Below are positions 1 to 5,406 of a stretch of DNA of 5,796 nt, piece after piece. Made by a program: the position numbers and the translations under genes. The notes under the pieces were generated by a model. The model searched no databases. It was not told the DNA's origin and was given only the letters and a program-made list of their open reading frames with translations. The stretch is from contig MEWG01000040.1 of assembly GCA_001773295.1 (NCBI GenBank), positions 1 to 5,796 on the forward strand, read 5' to 3'. The DNA is from a candidate division WWE3 bacterium RIFOXYD1_FULL_39_9. GTDB taxonomy: Bacteria; Patescibacteriota; WWE3; UBA101185; UBA10185. Numbering within the stretch: the first letter of the stretch is position 1; each line of letters starts with the position of its first letter.

Positions 1-333
1 AAAACTGCCGCATTGGAAGATCTTAAAAAAGCTTACAAGTTAAATCCGAAGAATCTGGTTACAATTAGAAATTCTGTTCCGTTATATTACTTTTTGGCGG
101 CCGAAGATCTTACTCAACCCGGAAGCAAAGAAAATATCGACGAGGCATTTTTATCAGAGGCTGCAAATTTTTTTGAAAAAACAAAATTAGCTTTTCCAAA
201 TGATGTTGGAGTTTTTACATTGATCGCAAAATATGAGAAGCGTCTCGGTCTTGAAAAGCAGTACGAGGAAAGTAAAGCAAGAGTTCAGCAGCTACGTCCG
301 GATTTACTGGAATGGCACGAGAACTTTAGATAA
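1..333 (+). CDS. C-terminal fragment of a TPR-repeat protein (5' end outside window)
   Basis: The frame is open from base 1 (K-T-A-A-L-E-D-L...) to a TAA at 331-333, so this is the last 110 residues of a longer protein. A TTG at 13 could be read as a start, but the reading frame continues upstream of it and no Shine-Dalgarno is visible, so I treat the gene as truncated by the window edge. The opening residues (AALEDLKKAYKLNPKN) have the helix-turn-helix spacing and terminal Asn-Pro of a tetratricopeptide repeat. A second helical pair follows (EAANFFEKTKLAFPND) and a third near the end (KQYEESKARVQQLRPD). TPR arrays mediate protein-protein contacts. In CPR genomes such tails often follow a multi-membrane O-antigen ligase-like domain, but nothing here shows that. 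The gene converges on the PEGA/SH3 gene with a 15-base gap and no clear terminator hairpin. Confidence 0.75.
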   Translation, partial: KTAALEDLKKAYKLNPKNLVTIRNSVPLYYFLAAEDLTQPGSKENIDEAFLSEAANFFEKTKLAFPNDVGVFTLIAKYEKRLGLEKQYEESKARVQQLRPDLLEWHENFR

Positions 334-348
334 ATAAAGAAGTGATAA

Positions 349-1533
349 TTAATTGCCTTCTACTTTTACGTAATCAGAGGAAACCCAGCCTTGTACTGTA
401 TCCGAAACTTTAATCTTTACCCAACCGGTAGTTTCTTCCAGCACGAGATATTCCTGCCCAACGGTTACACGTGCTATTTCAACACCGTTTAATCCGGCCG
501 CGTCTCTGACTCTTAGCCAGCCTGTGCCTGTTTCTACTACAGTCGCTTTCTTGCCACCTAAGCCGGAAGTAGTTTCCAGTTCAAGTAGTGAAGCTTTAGC
601 TTCTTGAGTCAAACCCAAACCATCGGATGTTCTGCCCAAATACGCGCCTTTATCGGCCTCTGCAAATTTCTTGTAGTCTTCTTTATTTGTCACTTGAATT
701 CCATCCTGATCGTAAACGTTGCCTTTATAGTCTATTAAATAATCAAAAAGAAGTTCTTTGTTTACTCCAAGATTCGCAATATTAATTCCGCGGGTCTTAT
801 TCCAATAAACTACGGCTTTTGCCCAATTTTGTGTATCCGATACAACGCTACTGTTATCAGATGAAAGATCAAAGAATCCCTCATTGCCTTCAAAAGCAAC
901 GGCTTTGGAAGGGACAGGGACCGGGAATAGTTTGAGTGAGATGTTTAGTGTGTAGCCTTTTTTAATATTAATTCGTGCGGTTTGCGATTCATAACCGGCC
1001 ATTTCTACACGGAGATCATATTCTCCGTCTGAAAGTTTGTCAGATGAATAAGGGGATTTACCAACTTCCGAGTTATCAATAAATACACGAGCATCTGACG
1101 GTTCAGAAAGTATTCTAAGCACGTTACCCGAATTACCTTTTTCAAACCAGAAAACTTGGCCGGATGAAAACGTATCTGATGTTCCTAAATCTCTAAAAAT
1201 GCCTACATTGTGGATATATTTTTTATCGTTAGCAATGAAATCAATTGTGGTTTCGTATGTTCTGTCGCCGGCTGTAATTGTAACTTTGTTTTCACCGGGC
1301 GTAATATCTTTTGAGTTAAAAGGTGTCGGACCTTCTTTGTTGCCATTTATTAAAACTTCGGCATCCCCGTATAGAACTTCAACTGTTAATGCAGCTTTGC
1401 CTTTTAGATTATCTAGATTCTTCAAGACTTCGCTTCCAAAGTAAATGACCATAATAATGCCGGCAATCGCCAACACGTATAAAATTACATTCGAGAGCTT
1501 ATTAGGATTGTTTGATATGGTTGAAATTGGCAT
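349..1533 (-). CDS. Membrane-anchored PEGA-domain protein with C-terminal SH3b domain
   Basis: Protein of 394 residues from the ATG at 1533 to a TAA at 349-351. Residues 1-14 are short and polar, 15-34 form one hydrophobic membrane helix (VILYVLAIAGIIMVIYF), and the rest should face outside. Residues about 47-116 form a first PEGA-like module (AEVLINGNKEGPTPF, then an ITPGENKVTI strand). Residues about 138-202 form a clearer second one (SEPSDARVFIDNSEVGKSPY, then DGEYDLRVEMAGY). Residues 209-327 are a linker of unknown fold, and 328-394 are a bacterial SH3 domain (GWLRVRDAAG ... GWVSSDYVKV). PEGA and SH3b modules are typical of surface proteins that bind cell-wall or other envelope glycans, so an envelope-binding role is likely but inferred. 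No catalytic motif is visible. The frame extends 14 residues upstream to a TTG at 1575, but a promoter lies across that stretch and no Shine-Dalgarno precedes either start, so ATG 1533 is preferred. Confidence 0.85.
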   Translation of the reverse strand: MPISTISNNPNKLSNVILYVLAIAGIIMVIYFGSEVLKNLDNLKGKAALTVEVLYGDAEVLINGNKEGPTPFNSKDITPGENKVTITAGDRTYETTIDFIANDKKYIHNVGIFRDLGTSDTFSSGQVFWFEKGNSGNVLRILSEPSDARVFIDNSEVGKSPYSSDKLSDGEYDLRVEMAGYESQTARINIKKGYTLNISLKLFPVPVPSKAVAFEGNEGFFDLSSDNSSVVSDTQNWAKAVVYWNKTRGINIANLGVNKELLFDYLIDYKGNVYDQDGIQVTNKEDYKKFAEADKGAYLGRTSDGLGLTQEAKASLLELETTSGLGGKKATVVETGTGWLRVRDAAGLNGVEIARVTVGQEYLVLEETTGWVKIKVSDTVQGWVSSDYVKVEGN

Positions 1534-1546
1534 TCCGATAGTACAT

Positions 1547-1575
1547 AAGGTATCACGTTGATGGTAGAATATCAA
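1547..1575 (-). promoter_or_regulatory. Promoter of the PEGA/SH3 gene, near-leaderless
   Basis: On the minus strand a -35 TTGATA (1575-1570) is separated by 17 bases from a -10 TACCTT (1552-1547), preceded by TG one base upstream (extended -10). Transcription would begin near 1540, only about seven bases before the ATG at 1533. The element overlaps the alternative TTG start and so supports the shorter protein. The -10 itself is a weak match. Confidence 0.5.
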
Positions 1576-1583
1576 TTGTCCGC

Positions 1584-1612
1584 TTGATCTTTTCTAATGT
1601 TTAGAGGATATT
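1584..1612 (+). promoter_or_regulatory. Possible promoter of tRNA-Cys
   Basis: TTGATC (1584-1589), a 17-base spacer and GATATT (1607-1612) would start transcription a few bases before the mature tRNA at 1624. Each hexamer matches consensus at four of six positions. It is included because the tRNA needs a promoter in this 90-base divergent gap, but the call is weak. Confidence 0.3.
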
Positions 1613-1623
1613 TAGCGACATCT

Positions 1624-1697
1624 GGCCTGGTCGCCAAGTGGTAAGGCAAGGGTCTGCAAAACCCTTATCAGGGGTTCGATTCCCCTCCAGGCCTCCA
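1624..1697 (+). tRNA. tRNA-Cys (anticodon GCA), CCA encoded
   Basis: A complete cloverleaf can be drawn by hand. The acceptor arm GGCCTGG (1624-1630) pairs fully with CCAGGCC (1687-1693). The D stem is GCC/GGC (1633-1635 with 1645-1647). The anticodon stem AGGGT/ACCCT (1649-1653 with 1661-1665) encloses the loop CTGCAAA, with GCA at 1656-1658. The T stem AGGGG/CCCCT encloses TTCGATT (1675-1681). The discriminator base at 1694 is T, the identity base expected for cysteine tRNAs, and CCA is encoded at 1695-1697. It lies between the divergent PEGA/SH3 gene and alaS, whose own promoter begins 24 bases later. Confidence 0.97.
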
Positions 1698-1720
1698 AGT
1701 TATCTTTACGGGAATTCATC

Positions 1721-1748
1721 TTGTAAAACCCTTGTATATACTTATAAT
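1721..1748 (+). promoter_or_regulatory. alaS promoter predicting a leaderless transcript
   Basis: A perfect -10 TATAAT (1743-1748) lies 16 bases after TTGTAA (1721-1726). The usual six to seven bases from the -10 to the start site place +1 at or within a base of the A of the alaS ATG at 1755. No Shine-Dalgarno lies between them (only ATCAGC), so the mRNA is predicted to be leaderless. Confidence 0.7.
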
Positions 1749-1754
1749 ATCAGC

Positions 1755-3599
1755 ATGACTACGCAGCAGATCCTGGAAAAATATTTAGCATTTTATAAAA
1801 ATAAAGATCACAAACAAGTTCCTAACGTATCCCTAATTCCTGAAGGTGATGCCACCCTTCTATTTGTAAACAGCGGAATGTTCCCGTTAGTGCCTTATTT
1901 ATCGGGAGAACCACATCCGCTTGGAAAAAGATTAGTTAATGTTCAACGCGCATGTCGGTTTGCAACAGACTTGGACGAAGTAGGCGATAGAACGCATACG
2001 GTAGCTTTTCATATGATAGGTAACTGGAGTTTAGGTGACTATTTCAAAAATGAACAACTTCCTTGGGCATACGAATTTTTAGTGGAAGTAGTTGGGCTTG
2101 ATCCTCACAAACTGATTGCCACGGTTTTTCAAGGAGATGTAGACGCACCAAAAGACGAGGAAGCTATTAGAATTCTGCAGGACATTTTTAAGAAATACGG
2201 AATTGAAGCCAAGGAAGGTGTAAGAATTTTCCCAAGACCTAAAGAAGACAATTGGTGGCAAAGAGGCGATGCTGTAGGCGAGCTGGGCGGACCTGATAGC
2301 GAAGTTCATTATTACTTAGGCGAAGGTTCCCCCGAAGGGAAGGACCCTATTGTTAATGAGGACGAATTTATTGAGATTGGTAATTCGGTTTTTATGCAAT
2401 ACCGAAAAACTGAGACCGGTTGGGAAGAGTTACCGCAGAAAAATGTGGATTTTGGCGGTGGATTGGAGAGAATAGCCATGGTTGTTCAGGGTAAAAACGA
2501 TATTTTTGAAACCGACAGCTTTTGGCCGATTATTGAAAAAGCTCAGGAAGTTACAGGGAAGAAGTACCATGAAAATGAAGAAATTACCGTAGCGATGAGA
2601 GTGTTGGCCGATCACATGAGAGCTTCTGTGCTTCTGGCAATGGATGGGGTAAGACCTAGCAACAAAGATCAAGGTTATGTTTTGCGCAGACTCATCAGAC
2701 GAATGGTAAGAGCCGGCAGGAAGTTAGGTTTTGAAAAAGATTTATCTGTAAAGCTGGTAGGTGTAGTTACAGAAACTATGTCTTGGCTGTATCCGGAGTT
2801 AACTGCTAAAAAGGATGAGATACAGAACATTTTTGAGATGGAAGAGGTGAAGTTTTTGAAGACATTGGTAAAGGGCTCCAGTGAAGTTGAAAAGAAACTG
2901 GTGGAGTACGGAGATGTCGGAGGCGCAGCCAAGAAACTTCTTACTACGGACGATGCGGTCCAGATAGCGTTTGATGTTTTTCAGTCGCAAGGTTACCCAG
3001 TTGAGTTTTTTCTGGAAGACTTGAAAGATCGTGGGATTAACCTCGATCTAGCCGATTTTGACGAGAAATTTCCCAAAAAATTTGAACAACACAAAGAACA
3101 GTCCCGATCAGGTTCAGAACAAAAATTCAAAGGCGGATTAGCCGACAATAGCGAGACTGTAGTTAAATACCACACAACAACTCACTTACTACAAAGGGCG
3201 CTAAAAAACATTTTGGGAGACCACGTGAGACAAATAGGAAGCAATATTACCGGTGAGAGATTAAGATTTGATTTCGTACATAATAAAAAACTAACCGAAG
3301 AAGAGATTTCCCGTGTAGAGAAATTCATTTCTGAGTCAGTTGCGCAAAAATATCCGGTAAATTATGTAATGATGCCAAAAGCCGAAGCAGTTAAGAGCGG
3401 TGCTTTGTATCTTGTAGGGGAAACGTATCCCGACGAAGTGAAGGTCTATTATATCGGCGAAAGTCTTGAACGGGCACTTAGCAAAGAATTGTGTGGCGGT
3501 CCGCATGTAACTAATACCAGCGAATTAGGAGAAGTTGAGATTTATAAACAGGAAACTTTAGGAGACGGTAAGCAGAGGGTTTACGCAAGGTTTAAGTAG
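1755..3599 (+). CDS. alaS: Alanyl-tRNA synthetase, compact form without C-Ala domain
   Basis: Cytoplasmic class II enzyme that attaches alanine to tRNA-Ala using ATP and hydrolyses mischarged Ser/Gly-tRNA-Ala. Length is 614 residues, against about 870 in E. coli. The catalytic core covers roughly 1-240. Motif 2 region FHMIGNWSLGDYF is at 85-97 (compare E. coli FEMLGNFSFGDYF) and motif 3 VDFGGGLERI at 231-240. A tRNA-binding helical part follows (ADHMRASVLLAMDGVRPSN ... GYVLRRLIRRMVRAGRK). The editing domain keeps both zinc-ligand motifs: HTTTH at 473-477 and CGGPH at 580-584, where the usual form is CGGTH. The chain ends 30 residues later, so the oligomerisation/tRNA-elbow C-Ala (DHHA1) domain is absent. 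I know this as common in CPR, so it is probably not a truncation. The frame is open back to 1638, but that extension runs through the tRNA gene. ATG 1755 fits both the family N-terminus and the -10 box. Confidence 0.96.
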   Translation: MTTQQILEKYLAFYKNKDHKQVPNVSLIPEGDATLLFVNSGMFPLVPYLSGEPHPLGKRLVNVQRACRFATDLDEVGDRTHTVAFHMIGNWSLGDYFKNEQLPWAYEFLVEVVGLDPHKLIATVFQGDVDAPKDEEAIRILQDIFKKYGIEAKEGVRIFPRPKEDNWWQRGDAVGELGGPDSEVHYYLGEGSPEGKDPIVNEDEFIEIGNSVFMQYRKTETGWEELPQKNVDFGGGLERIAMVVQGKNDIFETDSFWPIIEKAQEVTGKKYHENEEITVAMRVLADHMRASVLLAMDGVRPSNKDQGYVLRRLIRRMVRAGRKLGFEKDLSVKLVGVVTETMSWLYPELTAKKDEIQNIFEMEEVKFLKTLVKGSSEVEKKLVEYGDVGGAAKKLLTTDDAVQIAFDVFQSQGYPVEFFLEDLKDRGINLDLADFDEKFPKKFEQHKEQSRSGSEQKFKGGLADNSETVVKYHTTTHLLQRALKNILGDHVRQIGSNITGERLRFDFVHNKKLTEEEISRVEKFISESVAQKYPVNYVMMPKAEAVKSGALYLVGETYPDEVKVYYIGESLERALSKELCGGPHVTNTSELGEVEIYKQETLGDGKQRVYARFK

Positions 3600-3634
3600 C
3601 ACAGTTTTTTAACCACCCGGCCTCCTCAATACAC

Positions 3635-3667
3635 TATAGGTTGCATAAATAGCTAAAATAGCCTATA
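3635..3667 (+). repeat. Inverted TATAGG/CCTATA half-sites around the secreted-protein promoter
   Basis: TATAGG (3635-3640) and CCTATA (3662-3667) are inverted arms separated by 21 bases. They sit just upstream of the -35 and across the -10, where a repressor or activator could act. The continuous palindrome TCCTATAGGA occurs in the promoter of the paralogue operon at 5324-5333. A regulator is inferred only, because the arms are short and AT-rich. Confidence 0.35.
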
Positions 3668-3669
3668 AT
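3641..3669 (+). promoter_or_regulatory. Promoter of the secreted-protein gene
   Basis: TTGCAT (3641-3646), a 17-base spacer and a perfect TATAAT (3664-3669). The start site would fall near 3676, giving a leader of about 33 bases that carries the Shine-Dalgarno. The gene is therefore transcribed independently of alaS. Confidence 0.75.
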
Positions 3670-3696
3670 ACAGGCACTATTCACCATTCATGTTCG

Positions 3697-3702
3697 AAGG
3701 AG
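3697..3702 (+). promoter_or_regulatory. Strong Shine-Dalgarno of the secreted-protein gene
   Basis: AAGGAG lies six bases before the ATG at 3709, which is near-ideal spacing and fixes the start. It contrasts with alaS just upstream, which has no such site. Confidence 0.8.
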
Positions 3703-3708
3703 ATCAAT

Positions 3709-4125
3709 ATGAAGAAAAAGTTCGTAGGCACTGTAGTTCTGGTCACTTTGGCACTGTCGTTGTTCGTGGCTCCCGCTCTCGCAGCCGCCGCGCTCTCGAT
3801 GACAGTCAATGCACCAGAACCCTGCACCGCCGGCACCCCCTGCCACATTGAAGCTGTGGTGGAAATTGAAAACTGGGATGTGGACTACCGCCCTCCCTAT
3901 GTTTTCACCTACCGCGCCTTCGTAAACCCAAATAAGGTCGAAATGACTTGTTTGGGCTGGGGAGTCATTAAGCAGACGCCAGTTAAGCTGGTTTGCGAGG
4001 ATGATGATGCAGGACACGTGTTCGTGACGTTCGCCGAGCTGGGAATCTACTCCATCGGCGTAGCCGTCGAAGATGCACTTGGCCAGAAGACACGCGAAAC
4101 GATCGAGGTCGAAATTCTGCCTTAA
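3709..4125 (+). CDS. Small secreted protein with four cysteines, Ig/PKD-like C-terminus, unknown function
   Basis: A 138-residue protein with a textbook signal peptide: MKKK, a hydrophobic core at 5-20 (FVGTVVLVTLALSLFV) and APALA ending at residue 25 as the likely signal-peptidase I site. The mature chain is about 113 residues and carries four cysteines (39, 45, 81, 96), enough for two disulfides. Charged and beta-strand-like segments alternate, and the end (GIYSIGVAVEDALGQKTRETIEVEIL) resembles the last strands of PKD or Ig-like domains. No lipobox, anchor or catalytic motif is seen, so it is probably released or surface-associated. I do not recognise the family. It has its own promoter and Shine-Dalgarno and converges on the paralogue operon across a shared terminator. 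It is clearly G+C-rich compared with alaS (42 of 60 bases at 3781-3840), which suggests transfer or a distinct history. Confidence 0.8.
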   Translation: MKKKFVGTVVLVTLALSLFVAPALAAAALSMTVNAPEPCTAGTPCHIEAVVEIENWDVDYRPPYVFTYRAFVNPNKVEMTCLGWGVIKQTPVKLVCEDDDAGHVFVTFAELGIYSIGVAVEDALGQKTRETIEVEILP

Positions 4126-4153
4126 TCCTCGTGTTCAGGTCCAACAAAAAACT

Positions 4154-4200
4154 GACCGGAAGAGTGTTTCACTGAAAACAAACTTCCGGTCTTTGTGTTT
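4154..4200. terminator. Bidirectional rho-independent terminator
   Basis: A 9-bp perfect stem, GACCGGAAG (4154-4162) with CTTCCGGTC (4183-4191), encloses a 20-base loop that itself contains an AGTG/CACT mini-stem. On the plus strand it is followed by TTTGTGTTT, ending the secreted-protein transcript. On the minus strand it is followed by AGTTTTTTGTTG, a better T-run, ending the paralogue operon. Its position between convergent genes fits both roles. Confidence 0.85.
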
Positions 4201-4220
4201 AAAGGTCAGATCTTAGAAAC

Positions 4221-4730
4221 TCAGGTCTTTGGAATTTGAACTTTGTCGATCCCAATTCTTTCCCAGGCAGGCAATGCAGGAGCGTGACCAAGACGGTACG
4301 ATTCTGCGTAGAACTGCCACAGATAGCCAAAAACAATACTAGTGTACTGATGGACATGTGGAGTGCCTAGATCTTCCGCACCAAGCTCGACCAACAGTTG
4401 CTTTGTGATTTCAACTGCGCGCTGCAGTTCCTCTTCAGTTATGGGCAACGCTTCTACCACAACGACCACGAGATACCAGGTGCCAAGCCCTACACTTTCT
4501 ATGAAACGCTCTGGCCCGAGTAACCGCTTAAGAACCGTAAGAACCGTCCAGAGATAGTGTATATCGACTCTGGCGTAGCGACTCCTTCTGACATCCTCTT
4601 GGCCGGCAAACCTGGTTGATGCTAGATGTTCTAGCAAAAACTTTTGGTTTCTCGGGCTGGTGAAAATATTGTAGTCTATGCACTCATTCGGAATCAGTTC
4701 ATCCAAGTTTGTGCCATTTATGTCGGTCAT
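4221..4730 (-). CDS. Unrecognised ~169-residue protein, second gene of a tandem paralogue pair
   Basis: I do not recognise this family. The protein is soluble-looking and probably mostly helical, with no signal peptide and no clear membrane segment (YLVVVVVEALP at about 86-96 is short). It aligns end to end with the upstream neighbour at roughly 40% identity by eye. Shared blocks are MTDIN..L.ELIP, an LLE.L..RF.G block, Y.W..LTVLKRLLG (59-72 here), RF..SVGL..W, ALP..E.ELQ, PHV, and a tail PAW..IGI.K.Q.P. Compared with the neighbour it carries GTN after MTDIN and about five extra residues before PHV. The frame extends to 4805, but the extra 25 residues would overlap the neighbour's 3' end. ATG 4730 matches the paralogue's first residues and has a Shine-Dalgarno six bases away. 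It ends with TGA. Base composition is G+C-richer than that of its partner (35 of 60 bases at 4261-4320). Confidence 0.8.
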   Translation of the reverse strand: MTDINGTNLDELIPNECIDYNIFTSPRNQKFLLEHLASTRFAGQEDVRRSRYARVDIHYLWTVLTVLKRLLGPERFIESVGLGTWYLVVVVVEALPITEEELQRAVEITKQLLVELGAEDLGTPHVHQYTSIVFGYLWQFYAESYRLGHAPALPAWERIGIDKVQIPKT

Positions 4731-4736
4731 TCCCAT

Positions 4737-4744
4737 CCTCCTTT
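4737..4744 (-). promoter_or_regulatory. Shine-Dalgarno deciding the start of the downstream paralogue
   Basis: Minus-strand AAAGGAGG (4744-4737) is followed by ATGGGA and then the ATG at 4730. An in-frame ATG at 4736 abuts the site with no spacing, so 4730 is the start. The site lies in the 34-base gap after the upstream paralogue's stop and allows independent translation. Confidence 0.8.
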
Positions 4745-4764
4745 CTTTGTGTTCAAAAGTCCGA

Positions 4765-5265
4765 TCAAACCTCGTCCAGGAAAGTCGGAACTTGAATTTT
4801 TTCAATACCGATCATGTCCCACGCAGGCATTTTTGGAACGAGATTCTGGTTGGTTACCCTTGATGCATCTTTGTATAATTCCCAAAGACCATTACGGTAG
4901 ACATCCTCGGCAATTTCAACATGCGGAGATTTGATGTTCATCATAACCGTCTTCAAAATCCGTAAACCATTTTGCAGCTCGCTCTCATTTAGCGGTAATG
5001 CATCTACCATAATGAGTGCTGAATCCCACAAACGCAGGCCAACGCTTTTGACGAAGCGGTCTTCTCCGAGAAGACGCTTAAGAACTGTAAGCAGGATCCA
5101 AACATATGTTGGATTAAGTTTACAGTATTTGCGCAGTTTGCTAGGCGAATCTCCTGAAAATCTAGATGTTGATAAGGCTTCCAGCAGTTTTTCCCGCGCC
5201 GCAAAGTCTGCATAGTAATCCACGTACCTATCCGGAATTAGTTCACCCAGATTGATATCAGTCAT
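4765..5265 (-). CDS. Unrecognised 166-residue protein, first gene of a tandem paralogue pair
   Basis: Paralogue of the next gene in the operon, and not a family I recognise. It starts MTDINLGELIPDRYVDYY and continues with LLEALSTSRFSG (27-38), a Y.W..LTVLKRLLG core (54-67), RF.KSVGL..W (70-80), DALPLNESELQ and PHV. It ends with PAWDMIGIEKIQVP plus a short acidic tail, FLDEV. There is no signal peptide, membrane helix, cysteine cluster or obvious catalytic motif. Invariant aromatics and the Lys-Arg-Leu-Leu-Gly block suggest a structural or binding core, and the alternating hydrophobic pattern suggests helices. The ATG at 5265 has a strong Shine-Dalgarno and the stop is TGA. Its operon partner begins 34 bases downstream. 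Two similar small proteins from one operon could form a heteromer, which is inference. Composition is closer to the host genes (22 G+C of 60 at 5101-5160) than its partner's is. Confidence 0.82.
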   Translation of the reverse strand: MTDINLGELIPDRYVDYYADFAAREKLLEALSTSRFSGDSPSKLRKYCKLNPTYVWILLTVLKRLLGEDRFVKSVGLRLWDSALIMVDALPLNESELQNGLRILKTVMMNIKSPHVEIAEDVYRNGLWELYKDASRVTNQNLVPKMPAWDMIGIEKIQVPTFLDEV

Positions 5266-5270
5266 CTTGT

Positions 5271-5277
5271 CCTCCTC
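5271..5277 (-). promoter_or_regulatory. Shine-Dalgarno of the upstream paralogue
   Basis: Minus-strand GAGGAGG (5277-5271) lies five bases from the ATG at 5265 and fixes this start. The bases behind it (CTCTCTTT on the plus strand) resemble those behind the second paralogue's site, in line with duplication of the translation start region. Confidence 0.8.
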
Positions 5278-5308
5278 TCTTTAGGTTTTTATTTGAAAAG
5301 TTACCCAG

Positions 5309-5338
5309 ATATTAACATAAATGTCCTATAGGAAACAA
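5309..5338 (-). promoter_or_regulatory. Probable promoter of the paralogue operon
   Basis: On the minus strand TTGTTT (5338-5333), an 18-base spacer and TAATAT (5314-5309) preceded by TGT (extended -10). This gives a leader of about 37 bases. It is divergent from the groES promoter about 70 bases away. The -35 is weak. Confidence 0.45.
5324..5333. promoter_or_regulatory. Palindrome TCCTATAGGA, candidate operator
   Basis: A perfect 10-base palindrome between the -35 and -10 of the proposed paralogue promoter, a typical repressor position. The same CCTATA/TATAGG core occurs as split inverted half-sites at 3635-3640 and 3662-3667 in the promoter of the secreted protein. No regulator gene is in the window. 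Confidence 0.4.
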
Positions 5339-5406
5339 ACAAAACTAGGTGTGTGATAGAATGAATAACTCTGTTCAAGTAGAGCAGTATGCTAGAAACA
5401 ACAATC

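Larger units (their letters stand above)
4191..5280 (-). repeat. Diverged tandem gene duplication, period about 550 bases
   Basis: The two paralogues are neighbouring copies that still match at DNA level. CGCTTAAGAACCGTAAG at 4525-4541 and CGCTTAAGAACTGTAAG at 5075-5091 differ at one of 17 bases. The match runs past the coding ends: CTTTGTGTTTAAAGGTCAGA at 4191-4210 and CTTTGTGTTCAAAAGTCCGA at 4745-4764 differ at three of 20. A related string follows the Shine-Dalgarno of the first copy near 5275-5300. The unit therefore seems to have been the ribosome-binding site, the gene and a short tail. Confidence 0.7.

Noticed and set aside
1638..1754. N-terminal extension of the alaS frame
   Set aside because: It runs through the tRNA-Cys gene and the alaS promoter and has no match to AlaRS N-termini; ATG 1755 is the start.
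3596..3625. Possible alaS terminator (GGTTTAA...TTAACC around a T-run)
   Set aside because: The pairing is short and AT-rich and the T-run lies within the would-be stem rather than after it.
3688..4017. 109-residue minus-strand open frame opposite the secreted-protein gene
   Set aside because: It is a shadow of a G+C-rich gene that has a signal peptide, promoter and ribosome-binding site on the plus strand.
4731..4805. 25-residue N-terminal extension of the second paralogue
   Set aside because: It overlaps the 3' end of the first paralogue, and the alignment plus Shine-Dalgarno place the start at 4730.
4644..5215. Plus-strand open frames opposite the paralogue pair
   Set aside because: They are mirror frames of the two conserved minus-strand genes, with no start signals or recognisable protein features.
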